Origin: Pycnococcus provasolii
Taxonomy: Eukaryota; Chlorophyta; Pseudoscourfieldiophyceae; Pseudoscourfieldiales; Pycnococcaceae
Length of the DNA stretch: 64,000 bases
Assembly (NCBI GenBank): GCA_938743325.2
Contig: OW568865.1
Coordinates: 124,001 to 188,000, forward strand
Reading direction: 5' to 3'
A program made the translations under genes and the position numbers. This document shows, piece after piece, positions 38,518 through 48,369 of the stretch. A model generated the notes under the pieces. That model had not been told where the DNA came from and did not search any database. It saw nothing but the letters and a program-made list of their open reading frames with translations. Position 1 is the first letter of the stretch, and the number at the start of each line of letters is the position of its first letter.

Positions 38518-41500
38518 ATGCCAGCCTCACGCAAGCGCCAGATGCGCGCCTCGCAGAAGGCCATGGAACGAGTGCTGGAAGGAGACAACGCTAACATGCA
38601 AGACGCCTCCTCCTCTGACGAAGAAGATGTTGACGTCCAACAACCTTCAAGCAAGCGTATCCGATTCCAAAACTTGTCGATGCGTATCGCGTCCATGCAC
38701 GACGACGCCGAGGGAATCCACGCGCTTGGAGACGACCGCGACGTTCCCGAAGAGCCGCACGAGACGTTCTTCGCCGAAGCGCTCGCACACTGGAGGGAAC
38801 TCAATACGCACGCCGCGTTCAACGAAGTGCACGCCGCGTGCGTGCCGCTGACCATGACGCTGCCGGAGCTCGTGCTGCACGCCGACGCCGTCTTTCGAAT
38901 ACTCGAAAGAAAATTCGTCGCCACCAGCGACGACTCGTTGCCAGCCATCATCGCACTTGCGGGTGCACCTCTCGCCCGCGACCTGGCGGCTGACTATGCG
39001 CCGCTCTACGCGAGGTTTGGCGTGGCGTGCGGGAAGCTCCTTTTGGAAGAAAATCTTGCAGCCAACCCGGAGATGGTCGCGAGCGCGTCGAGCGCCATGG
39101 CGGATGCCGCGCGAAGAGCTGGAAGGTACCTTGGCAGTGCGTCGGAAGCACTCGCACCGACAAGAGCGCTGCGCGCGTGCCGTCACGCGCACGTGCGTGA
39201 TGCCTTCGCCGCCGCCGCTGCCCCTCTGCTGCGCGAGAAAACACGGCAGCCCATGCAAATTGCCGTGACGCTCGTCAACGAGGTGAAAGAAATTGACGAC
39301 AACGACGACGCATCACGCGGATGTGGAGCTCTGCTTGCACGAGCCTGCGCGGGTGCAGCCGAGTCGCTGCATTCGCGCGCAACACACCTGCTTGCATGCA
39401 CCATGGCACGCGGCGCGCTCGAATGTGTCGATGCGACAGAAACGATGCTTCAGGAGGCAACTCGGCGTGTTGCCGAGCATGTGTCTGCCGAGAAATCGTC
39501 ATCCCTGTGGACATTGCTGCGCGACGCGTGCCGGTTCTGCGAGCGCGTTCACCGCAACGACGACGATGAGGACGGCGGCGGCGACGACGACAAAGACAAC
39601 GACGAAGACAACGCCAAGCGCCACTTTCAGAACGTTGATGCAGCATCCGCACCGGCGCTACTTCGCCTCGCACTCTCGATGATGCAAGAGCTCTTAGCAG
39701 CAAGAAGAGGAGCTCACGTTGTCGATGCGGGATGGCGCAAGCTTGCCATCGCACTGGATGCAGCCGCCGCTGCACTTGCGTCAGCCACCAAACATGATAG
39801 CACTGTCGCTGCGGCAACGCGGGCTGCATTTCTTAGCCTGACGCTGTGCACGCGTGCACCGGAGGAGGCTGACGTGCAGCACCGTGTTACGAGGCTTGCC
39901 CGAACAATCCTGCCCTGGGTGGACAACGACGCGCTGATGGCGGCGTGTGCCGATGCGGCGTCGGCGGGCATTCGCGCAGCTGCGTGGGCATCCGTTCTCC
40001 TCGACGAATGCCTAGCGCGTGTGCCAACGTCCGCGGATGGGCCGCTGCTTCATGCTCTCTGCTCGCTCTCCAGCGCATCCGAGGGATGGGATGCCCCGCT
40101 AGCTTCGCTCGTGACAAAAAAGGAGCTCGTACCTGCACGCGAGTCGCTACGCAAGCTTGCACTCCTCAAAACTTCACGCGATGGCAAAGACGACGACAGC
40201 CTATCTGCTTGCGCGTGGATGGCACTCCGCATTCTAGCGGCTGCAGAAAATGCGGCGAATGACCCAGCCGCAAACAGGAGTTTTTTTGCATCGTCACCAC
40301 CGGCGGATCATCAGTCGAAACCGCTGCTATGGTCAACATGGATGCAGGCTCACATTGCTAGTCTCTCTGACGTTGGTGCGATTGTAAATGCCGCCTCACT
40401 GTGCCTAGAGCGAGGCGACGCGCACTCCGTCAGTGCCGCTGCCGCAGCCTTCGACGTGCGCGTGGATGCGCTCGGCATCGACGTCTTCGCGGATATGGAT
40501 GAAGATGCCGGCGATTTTGATGTGGACGGGCAGGAGCTCGTGCCCCTGTCGTACGCGAGCAACTTTGCGTGTGTGAAATCACGCTTGCATCCGCTGCTTC
40601 AGGCAAGGTCACGTGAGGTACGCGCCGCAGCACTACGAGTGCTCGCCGGCTGCTCGGGAGACTGCGGCGACTCGTCCGCGACAGCAGCCGCTGCGACTAA
40701 GGCATCGATCCGTCTCGTCGACAGCGAAGGTGACGCGGCGTCACGACACGGCGTCATCACACCCGCGCGCGCCCTAGTTGCACTGCTCGGCGTTGCACGT
40801 GTCCCAGAGTCACTGCAGGCGCACCGCCGAGCTACGACGCTAATATCGCGCCACGTAACAGTGTTTGCTCGCGGCGGTGGTTTGCGCAACAACGGCGATG
40901 TACGCGAATGCGTGGCAGGTGCTCTGCTCGGGAACTTGCACACGCAATTCACGCCTCTCTGGGCGGGCCTGACTGAGGCACTTGGCACCGTGCTGGACTG
41001 CGAAACGAAGAAAGAGGCGACCGGAGGTGCAGTTGCGTGGAATCTCACATTCAGCGCACTCGAAAATGCGCAGCGCTGGGTGGAGCAGAAAGTATCGTTA
41101 GCGAAGCACACGTCTGATGTGCAAGATAAGGATGGCGCGCTCGCTGTGCGCGCTTATATTGCCGCTCGTGACTACTCACCTCTTGAGCTTGACGCCAAAC
41201 CAAGGGAGACGCGGATTGTCAAGAAAGATGCCCGGCGACGCGCACCCCCACGATTCAACGCCGCGGCTGCGCACAGGGAGGCACAAATGCGCAGGACGGA
41301 CGCTCACATCGACGTTTTCGCCTACCACGAAAATCTACTGAAGGCAATTGCGCACGCGCCCACCGCTCTCTCGGCACATGGTGAGAGCCTCGTCACGCTT
41401 TGTGTGCGACTGATATCGCTCGGTCTCCAACCATGGCAAGACGACGCAAAGTCTCCGCCACCACAGCTGCTTCCGCTCGCATCGCGCAAGGAGTGGAGGA

Positions 41501-44500
41501 CAGCGGCGGCGGCATGGCTGTCGCTTTTCGGTAGCTTTGGTCGATGGAAGAGTGACGGTGCTGGTGCACGCACTATTGCGCTCTGCAGCATCGCGCTATT
41601 GGCTCACGACGACGTTTCCGTTCGGGAGGGAGCACTCAGAACGCTGCTGCAGTACGGCAGCGGCAGTGGTAACAACAGCACCCTGATTTCCGACGATCCG
41701 ATGGCACCGGCATCCGTCGCAGCGTGGTTGCGTCCATATCGCGAGGCGCTTCTAGACATGGCGGCGCCGGGCACGTGCCGCCGAGCGCTCACGCGCTGGC
41801 CACTTGCGCAATCGCTAGATGGCTCTGCCGCTGCAGTCTCCGCCGCCGGGGCGACGGCGGCAAGTGCTAGTGGTTCGCCCTACATCATCAACGCTCATCG
41901 ACCCTTCGTACTACCCGTAGTGATACGCCTGCTCTTTTCGTACGTGAGAAAGCGCAAGGGACGGCTCGGTGGACATGGTGCTGCTGGCAAGGGCAAAGGC
42001 GATGCATCGAGCTCTCGTGCCGCCCGCGGAACGGCGCGCCAAGCTGTGATATCATACTTGGCGCAGTGCGAGCCGGCGGAGCTTGCGCCACTTCTGGAGC
42101 TCTTTCTCGAGCCACTCGCCACGGTCTGGAAGGCAGAAACTGGGCTTGAGGCGTGGCGCGGCGGCGCGTGGGTAGGTGGCGACGCAGCCACATCGAAGGC
42201 TGGATGGTTCGCTGCAGCACCGCTCACTTCACTACAAGTTGCGGCATTTGATGCAAACGCCGCTGCGAAGTTGCCTCACAGTCTTGTTGACGGCTTCCTT
42301 CGTGCCTTCGGAGACCTCATGGACTTGCTTGCAAGCTCCATGCAGCCCTACGTCTTTTTTTGGAGTGCTCTTGTTGCAACGATTCTTGAAGCAGCGAGTG
42401 GTAGCGACGACTCGTCTCCCACTGAAACGGAAGCGGATGAAACGATCGACGGCGGCGGCGACGACGATGGCGACGACGACGACGACGACGAGCAACGTGA
42501 CCACGGCAAGAGCGGGGGACGACCCACGAAAACTCAGCTGAAGTGGTGTCCACCCAATGTTCGCTCGGATGTGAGAGCGCGGGCGCTGCGCCTTCTCGCG
42601 GAGGCTCACGCTCGTTACTGCGGCGATCCACGCCTCCTGCAGGTGTGGCAGCACGCACTGTCGCAGACCCGTTCAGACTTCGTGTCGCTAGCCGCGGCGC
42701 CATCGTCGTCCGCCGCAAGCGACGCGAACGAGCCCGCTAGTCTCAAATACGTGCTTAGCCTGGTATCGGACGCTGGGAGCTGCGCAAAGCTTTTCGCGCC
42801 CTCACATGGAAAACGGTCGGCGGGGGGTGATGACGTGCTCACAGCTGCTGTGCGGTGTGCCGCGAGCGGCAACATTCCAGCCGCCCATGCAGGCCTCAGC
42901 GTGCTCGAGTGCCTGCGAGAGCATGCGCTGCAGGCAACGAGCGAGACGGAGACAGCCATAGTGCGAAATGCCGTCGTGATCCCTCGCCTCGGTGCCTGTC
43001 TAGAAGCGCTGCGCGTACGTATCTCGGTTGGAATCGCGCAGCCGATGCGCTCGAAAGGTGGGGGGTCGGGGCCAAGAGAGCTTGTGCGAATTTTGAATCT
43101 GCTCGAGTCCTACCTCGAACTATGCTCGTCGACGCCCGGGAAATTGTATGAGCATGCCCCAGCTCTCGTCGATGGACTCGTCGCCTTGGCTCGTGCCGCC
43201 GCATCTGGGCGTGGCAGCGCTCGCAGCGTATGCTCGGGCACATTGAATGCGCTCACCGCGCTTCTAAAGCGCTTGCGTGAATCTGCATCCGGTACGGCAT
43301 TGGCAGCCTCAATGGCATCGAAGCTGGATTCTCTCGCAACACTTGCAAGTCGCCTGGAACACGATGAATCGCGAGCCGCGTTTGCGCAAGTATGGAGCGA
43401 GCGTGCCACGTGCATGCAAAGCGACAGCGCAACTCATTCATCCGCGATGGTCAAAAAGCTTGTTGCTCCGGAGCTCTTTGTCGCGGAGAATGCTGACGAT
43501 GTCGGAACTAACGATGACGAGCAGCGTAAGCAGGCGCGTCGTCATCGGCGCGTTGACGGATCCGCGGATGCAGCGGCGGGGGAGGCTGCAAGCGAGGCAC
43601 TCGCGGAACTGAGTGAGGCTGAAGGTGCAAAGTGGAGCTCCCTCGCGGGATCTTGCGACGCCGACGTGACCACGGTCGCACACGCCGTTGGCCGATGGGC
43701 GTTCGATCCAGGCGACCTGGGTGCTCGAGCTCTCGCGCAGGCGGCGCTGACGTCGCTAGCTATCGCCGCCTCCTCACGCGGCTCTTCAAAGAAAGGAAAT
43801 GCAGATGACTCGCATCGACTCACGGCTTGCGTGGCTACTCACGTGCTACCTCACGTGAAACGGCATCTCAGCCATCCGATTGAGGCGGTGCGCCGCGAGT
43901 CAAGCGGACTTCTCGGCGCGATCGTGCGCGCTCTTGCGGGTACGCCGAGCATTGCCGATTGTGAGCCCGTAAAGGAGCTGGTACCGCTCCTTGGAACGGG
44001 CGGTGGTGATGAAGGTGGTGGTGACATCCTTGCGGGGCTTGCTCACCTTCAAATTGTGAGGCGCGTGCGAGCACTGCGCGCCATGGCGAAGCTCGCGCGA
44101 GATGGCCAGCTGACGAGGCGAACGCTCACCACGGTCGCGGTGCCAAGTGTCATGCGACCGCTTCTCGACGCGGCTGAACGCGAGTCACGCCAGAGCAGTC
44201 GCAAGGCGCGCAAGGATCGCGGGGGCATGACTGACCGCGAGGAGGGTGCGAATCTTGCGAAAGCTTCCGATCGTGAGGCGCCGCTCGTCGAAGCGAGCGT
44301 TCAGGCTATGGCAGCAATCAGCGCATCCCTTCCCGTGGACGGCCATCTCGCTCTGCTACGCCGCCTCATCTCGTGGCTTCGTCGATTTGCATTCAATGCT
44401 GCCGCTGTGGTAGCCTCGGCTCCCGGAGCTGGTGGCAGCAAGCACTACAAGACTGCGCAGCTCGTCGGTGCGGGCGGTGGAGCGGGAGGTGCGATCTCGC

Positions 44501-47500
44501 ACCAAAGAACTCTGTCACGTACGGTGGACGCGTGCTTGCATGAATTGCGCACCAAGCTGAAGCAGTCGATAGAAGATGGAGATGGAGGTGGCAAGCTCAT
44601 CGCGGACTTAGCACGGCAGGATGACTTTCCTCCATCTAGCGAAGACGCTGAGGGCGATGCTGACGACAACACCCTCGATGATGAGGATGCCACGCTTGGC
44701 GAGGGAAACTCCACGGGCAACGCGTCTGAGTTGGCACGTGCACTATTGGTGCTGCGCGCAGAGGTGTTCCCCGCCCTGCTTGGTGTCGTACGCAGCGGCA
44801 CGAAGAAACGGCGATCTTCCGCGGGGGGCAATATCATGGCTGGCGCTGGTGGAAAGGCCCCGGTGGCAAAGGAGGCTTCGGCTAGCTATGACACTGTGTG
44901 CATTCCTGCGGGGGTGGCGTGCATCCGCGCCGCTCTGTGCTTCGCTGACGTGGACGTGCGAGAAAGCTGTATCCATAGCGTTATGCTGAAGATTGCCGAC
45001 CTGCTCAAAGCACGCGACATCAACGTTCGTGATGGTGCGCGTCAGGCGCTCTGCCGTTGCGCGGAGATGTTCTTCGAAAGCTCGGGAGACGAAGCGTTCC
45101 TTTCGACGGTTTTCGATAGCTTGGCGAGCGTGCTCAAACCAGAAACGCATGGTTTCACTCTGACGTATACGGCTTTGCAGGTGGCTCGGGCGGGTGCCGA
45201 GGCAGCTACCACTGCCGGCGTATCACCCGGATGCCTAGATTCCAGCCTCGAACGTCTTCTAGCCTGCGTTGAAGTAGACGCCTTTGGCGCGAATAACACT
45301 TCGCGGCGCTCGCCCAACTTCGCAAACTCGTCAGCCGCGGGCGCGAAGGAGGTCCGAAAGTGCGACGGCGGTTTGGCTCTTTTCGAGCTTGCTTGCACTC
45401 ACGTGACCTTTGCCACGCACGCTGCTACGACCCTCGCGCCGCTGAGAACGCAGCTGAGGCAGGGCGCCGCCGCAGGTGGGAGACGAGAGCTTCAGGCGGC
45501 GGTGGAAGCCTTGCTGAAGAGAGCGGCAGTTGGTTACACGCTAAACGTGACAACAACCGCATCCCTCGCTCTCCCGTTTCTTGCACGTGTTATGGGTGAC
45601 AACGTCGATGTGCTCGACGCCGCGCAGAGGCGCTGGCGTGCGGCGGTTGAGCAGGGAGGAGTAGCAGCTCCTGACAGCGTCGGTGCTATCGATACGGTGG
45701 AGGAGGCTGCACGTGCGCGTGGACTCGATCCCACCGTTGGCACATCCGGCGCCGTGGGGCAGGCACTGACGGGGACACAGGTTCGCCGGGCCATAGAGGA
45801 CGCGAAGAAACGCGGTGGCACGGCATTTTCTGGCTCCAGCAATGCTGGAAACGTGGATGGCGGCGCCGAGGCTGCCGCAGGCGTTCTGCTCGGATTCGCG
45901 CTGGCATTCTTGCACGATCTGCTCAAGCGAGGTCGATACGTGGTCGATATTAATGCCGCCGAGACGGCACTGGCTGCATTCGAAGCGCACGCTGCGCTGC
46001 CCAAGCTTCTAGTGCGATGTATCGGCAGCAGCAGCGTCGGCGGACTTTCGCAGGAAGCTGAGGAGCTTGCTATCAAGAGCCTGCTGATGATCGGGGTGCT
46101 CCGTCCTCGCGAAATTGTGCCCGAGACGTATCACAGCGCTGCACGCACCGCAGCTCGCGGCGCGCTGAAGAGCTTGAAGGCTCTCCCCGCCTCCTCGCCA
46201 CTCGCTCGCGAGCCGCTGCGTCTGTGCGCGGCACTTCTGCGGGCGCACAGAGAGAGAGCTGCGCAGGAGGAGCTAGCTGACGAGCACGCTGGCAAGGGTG
46301 TCTCGGAAGCTGTACGCAGTCCGTGGGTGGCGAATAGCACGGAGATGCGCTTTTTGATGCATTACGCACTGGGCGATCCCCTCGACAACGACGCGACGCG
46401 TGCGTCTGCGTATGCCCTTCTCAAGGCTTGTGCGGACGTCCCGAGCGTCGCAAGGGAGGACGCGCGCAAGATGCTGCTTCGGTGTGTGGACGGTGTGGCG
46501 CAGAGTGCGGCGAGCGCGAGCCGAACAGGCTGCCGCGCGGTGCTGAAGCGATGGCTTTGTGACGCCGAGGGCGCTCTCCCGCGCGTTGGTTACCCCTTTG
46601 CGAAGAACAAGGTGATGGCGAGGCTTCTTGCGAATCTCAGCCAGTTTCGAGGAGTGGATGGTCGCGCAGAAACGCTCGAGGTGGTGTGCGAGATCGTATC
46701 CTCAGGTCCTCCAGCACTGCTTCGAGAGGCGGGGCTGGCAATGTTTGCAAGCTTAGCAGCCGCGGCAGCTCTCGACGCGCATGCTCCCTGTCGGGTGAGA
46801 GCGGCGAAAGCCCTTAGCGTACTGTACTTGAAGCGCTTCGACGCGAGAAAACGAGAACAGGCGATGGAACTTCTCATGGCGTGGATGCCGGGAGGCGAGG
46901 GGTCAGCGCGAGCTGAATCGCACGGAGATCAGGATGGCGAAGAGGATGACGAGGGCAAGGGAGAGCCTGCTGCCGCACCTTTAGCGCTTGCAACACCGAC
47001 GGGAAGTAGCGGCGCCGTTGCGGCATGTGCCGCCCTCGTCGTTCTCGGTGAGTCGATGGGAAAAGACGAATTTGCACTCCGCGTGCCAACCATAGCACCA
47101 GCTGCGCTGCACGTGCTCGAAGAGGGCGTGGCGGCGAGTGTTGAGGGATCTGCGGAAGGATGGCGCACGGCGCATGCAGTCTTAAGCCTCGTGGAGCTGA
47201 TGGCGCAAAGCTGCGCGCAGTCGTCCGATACCACCGTCTCCATGCCGGCGGCGCTGCACGCATGCCTGCGCGTTTCCTTGAGCGTGCGTCTGCTGCGACA
47301 TGGCCACGCGTGGGTGAGAGCCGCCTCGTCAAGATGCCTTGGGGCGGCGATGGCGAGCGGCGATGCACCGGACTCTGCGAAGGAGCTTGGCACGCTCGCG
47401 AGGATGATGCTTGATCATTTGGGAATCCCGGGCATGGTGACTGGAAGCTACGAGCAGGCACTGCGCAACTTGATGGCCGTGGTGCAGAAATTGCTGAGTG

Positions 47501-48051
47501 CAGGTAACGACGAAGAGGAGAAGGAGGACGAGGAGGAGGAGGAGAGGGAGGAGGAGGAGGCTGACGGCTCCGGTGATCATGGCAAACCGTCGCGATCGGG
47601 CGTTGGCTGGATATTCCGCGGAGTGAGTCGCATAGCAGCAGTGGCACTCAACAGCGCCGGGGATGAGGAAGTTCCCGGCGTTTCCGTTGCGGATGTCATT
47701 CGTTTCTGTGCCGCCGCACTCACCACGCTACCCATGGATGCAATCCGGGTAGATGCGGCATGGCTTGCCCTTCCTTTGACTCGCGCATCAGATGCCGGCG
47801 GCGAGGTTGCCGAGGTTGCCACCGCCGGTCTCGAGCACCTTCGCAATTCTCTTGGAGAGGTGACGTACGCCGCGCTCGTCACCCAGGCGAGCGAGCTCGG
47901 GCGTTTACGTAAGCGCGATCGCGTTGCTAAGCAAGCATCCCTCGCGGCGTCGGATCCTGCCGCGGCGGCACGCGTGAAGCTGGCTCAGAGCCAAAAGCGC
48001 AAGGAGAAGCGAAGTTCGCGCAAGGAGCGTGAGAAGCGTCGGCGTGTGTAA
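38518..48051 (+). CDS. UTP20: U3 snoRNP component UTP20 (single exon, 3,177 aa)
   Basis: One uninterrupted frame of 9.5 kb. UTP20 is a giant HEAT-repeat protein of the small-subunit processome, needed for 18S rRNA processing in the nucleolus; yeast and human forms are about 2,500-2,800 residues. The fit rests on the N-terminal landmark ETFFAEALAHWRELNTHAAF, alpha-solenoid character throughout, and the basic C-terminus KRKEKRSSRKEREKRRRV. The extra length comes from acidic and low-complexity inserts, for example Asp-rich runs near residues 360-380 and 1325-1345, and an EEKEDEEEEEREEEE run near residue 3000. The frame opens 22 codons earlier at 38452, but that part encodes Cys/Leu from a microsatellite, so MPASRKRQMRASQ at 38518 is preferred. 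Repeat copy C lies 46 bp past the stop. Confidence 0.87.
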   Translation: MPASRKRQMRASQKAMERVLEGDNANMQDASSSDEEDVDVQQPSSKRIRFQNLSMRIASMHDDAEGIHALGDDRDVPEEPHETFFAEALAHWRELNTHAAFNEVHAACVPLTMTLPELVLHADAVFRILERKFVATSDDSLPAIIALAGAPLARDLAADYAPLYARFGVACGKLLLEENLAANPEMVASASSAMADAARRAGRYLGSASEALAPTRALRACRHAHVRDAFAAAAAPLLREKTRQPMQIAVTLVNEVKEIDDNDDASRGCGALLARACAGAAESLHSRATHLLACTMARGALECVDATETMLQEATRRVAEHVSAEKSSSLWTLLRDACRFCERVHRNDDDEDGGGDDDKDNDEDNAKRHFQNVDAASAPALLRLALSMMQELLAARRGAHVVDAGWRKLAIALDAAAAALASATKHDSTVAAATRAAFLSLTLCTRAPEEADVQHRVTRLARTILPWVDNDALMAACADAASAGIRAAAWASVLLDECLARVPTSADGPLLHALCSLSSASEGWDAPLASLVTKKELVPARESLRKLALLKTSRDGKDDDSLSACAWMALRILAAAENAANDPAANRSFFASSPPADHQSKPLLWSTWMQAHIASLSDVGAIVNAASLCLERGDAHSVSAAAAAFDVRVDALGIDVFADMDEDAGDFDVDGQELVPLSYASNFACVKSRLHPLLQARSREVRAAALRVLAGCSGDCGDSSATAAAATKASIRLVDSEGDAASRHGVITPARALVALLGVARVPESLQAHRRATTLISRHVTVFARGGGLRNNGDVRECVAGALLGNLHTQFTPLWAGLTEALGTVLDCETKKEATGGAVAWNLTFSALENAQRWVEQKVSLAKHTSDVQDKDGALAVRAYIAARDYSPLELDAKPRETRIVKKDARRRAPPRFNAAAAHREAQMRRTDAHIDVFAYHENLLKAIAHAPTALSAHGESLVTLCVRLISLGLQPWQDDAKSPPPQLLPLASRKEWRTAAAAWLSLFGSFGRWKSDGAGARTIALCSIALLAHDDVSVREGALRTLLQYGSGSGNNSTLISDDPMAPASVAAWLRPYREALLDMAAPGTCRRALTRWPLAQSLDGSAAAVSAAGATAASASGSPYIINAHRPFVLPVVIRLLFSYVRKRKGRLGGHGAAGKGKGDASSSRAARGTARQAVISYLAQCEPAELAPLLELFLEPLATVWKAETGLEAWRGGAWVGGDAATSKAGWFAAAPLTSLQVAAFDANAAAKLPHSLVDGFLRAFGDLMDLLASSMQPYVFFWSALVATILEAASGSDDSSPTETEADETIDGGGDDDGDDDDDDEQRDHGKSGGRPTKTQLKWCPPNVRSDVRARALRLLAEAHARYCGDPRLLQVWQHALSQTRSDFVSLAAAPSSSAASDANEPASLKYVLSLVSDAGSCAKLFAPSHGKRSAGGDDVLTAAVRCAASGNIPAAHAGLSVLECLREHALQATSETETAIVRNAVVIPRLGACLEALRVRISVGIAQPMRSKGGGSGPRELVRILNLLESYLELCSSTPGKLYEHAPALVDGLVALARAAASGRGSARSVCSGTLNALTALLKRLRESASGTALAASMASKLDSLATLASRLEHDESRAAFAQVWSERATCMQSDSATHSSAMVKKLVAPELFVAENADDVGTNDDEQRKQARRHRRVDGSADAAAGEAASEALAELSEAEGAKWSSLAGSCDADVTTVAHAVGRWAFDPGDLGARALAQAALTSLAIAASSRGSSKKGNADDSHRLTACVATHVLPHVKRHLSHPIEAVRRESSGLLGAIVRALAGTPSIADCEPVKELVPLLGTGGGDEGGGDILAGLAHLQIVRRVRALRAMAKLARDGQLTRRTLTTVAVPSVMRPLLDAAERESRQSSRKARKDRGGMTDREEGANLAKASDREAPLVEASVQAMAAISASLPVDGHLALLRRLISWLRRFAFNAAAVVASAPGAGGSKHYKTAQLVGAGGGAGGAISHQRTLSRTVDACLHELRTKLKQSIEDGDGGGKLIADLARQDDFPPSSEDAEGDADDNTLDDEDATLGEGNSTGNASELARALLVLRAEVFPALLGVVRSGTKKRRSSAGGNIMAGAGGKAPVAKEASASYDTVCIPAGVACIRAALCFADVDVRESCIHSVMLKIADLLKARDINVRDGARQALCRCAEMFFESSGDEAFLSTVFDSLASVLKPETHGFTLTYTALQVARAGAEAATTAGVSPGCLDSSLERLLACVEVDAFGANNTSRRSPNFANSSAAGAKEVRKCDGGLALFELACTHVTFATHAATTLAPLRTQLRQGAAAGGRRELQAAVEALLKRAAVGYTLNVTTTASLALPFLARVMGDNVDVLDAAQRRWRAAVEQGGVAAPDSVGAIDTVEEAARARGLDPTVGTSGAVGQALTGTQVRRAIEDAKKRGGTAFSGSSNAGNVDGGAEAAAGVLLGFALAFLHDLLKRGRYVVDINAAETALAAFEAHAALPKLLVRCIGSSSVGGLSQEAEELAIKSLLMIGVLRPREIVPETYHSAARTAARGALKSLKALPASSPLAREPLRLCAALLRAHRERAAQEELADEHAGKGVSEAVRSPWVANSTEMRFLMHYALGDPLDNDATRASAYALLKACADVPSVAREDARKMLLRCVDGVAQSAASASRTGCRAVLKRWLCDAEGALPRVGYPFAKNKVMARLLANLSQFRGVDGRAETLEVVCEIVSSGPPALLREAGLAMFASLAAAAALDAHAPCRVRAAKALSVLYLKRFDARKREQAMELLMAWMPGGEGSARAESHGDQDGEEDDEGKGEPAAAPLALATPTGSSGAVAACAALVVLGESMGKDEFALRVPTIAPAALHVLEEGVAASVEGSAEGWRTAHAVLSLVELMAQSCAQSSDTTVSMPAALHACLRVSLSVRLLRHGHAWVRAASSRCLGAAMASGDAPDSAKELGTLARMMLDHLGIPGMVTGSYEQALRNLMAVVQKLLSAGNDEEEKEDEEEEEREEEEADGSGDHGKPSRSGVGWIFRGVSRIAAVALNSAGDEEVPGVSVADVIRFCAAALTTLPMDAIRVDAAWLALPLTRASDAGGEVAEVATAGLEHLRNSLGEVTYAALVTQASELGRLRKRDRVAKQASLAASDPAAAARVKLAQSQKRKEKRSSRKEREKRRRV

Positions 48052-48369
48052 AACAGCATATACAAGGATGTGATATCTAGTACTACCAACAAGTCACAGT
48101 AATGAAGTGTACTTTACTCTGTCCAGCGGTCGTCAATTCACACCATTCACTTTCACCATTCAGCCCATTCACCGGTGCCATTCACTGCGCGTTTTTGTAC
48201 ATCGCGCAGGTGATTTCGAAGGTTGTATCACTCTATCAGGGCGCTTTCGTTGGCGTTTCAATATTGAACAAGTGTACAAGGTACAAATATTTTACACGCG
48301 CTGTACAAGTATTGTACATTACAAAATTACAGAATGAAATTCAAAAAGCAAAATCATTTTTTCTCACAT
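48052..48369. other. Convergent intergenic region with repeat copy C
   Basis: 318 bp between the stops of UTP20 and the receptor-like gene. Half is repeat copy C. The rest (48257-48369) is AT-rich with TGTACAAG-type words (at 48272, 48302 and 48313) and probably holds both 3' UTRs. Confidence 0.6.
48097..48256 (+). repeat. Dispersed stop-proximal element, copy C (160 bp)
   Basis: It runs in the sense direction after UTP20, from CAGTAATGAAG to TTTCGTTGGCGT, and is about 90 percent identical by eye to copy B. It lacks the first 15 bp (the TGAG/CTCA part) and starts 46 bp after the stop. The CATTCAC array and the GGTGATTTCGAAGGTTGTAT block are intact. Confidence 0.9.

Noticed and set aside
48107-48337. 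Reading frame shared by repeat copies B and C (NGRPFTPFTFTIQPIHRCHS-like)
   Set aside because: The differences between the copies mostly change amino acids, and copy A truncates the frame, so selection for a protein is unlikely; treated as a noncoding repeat.
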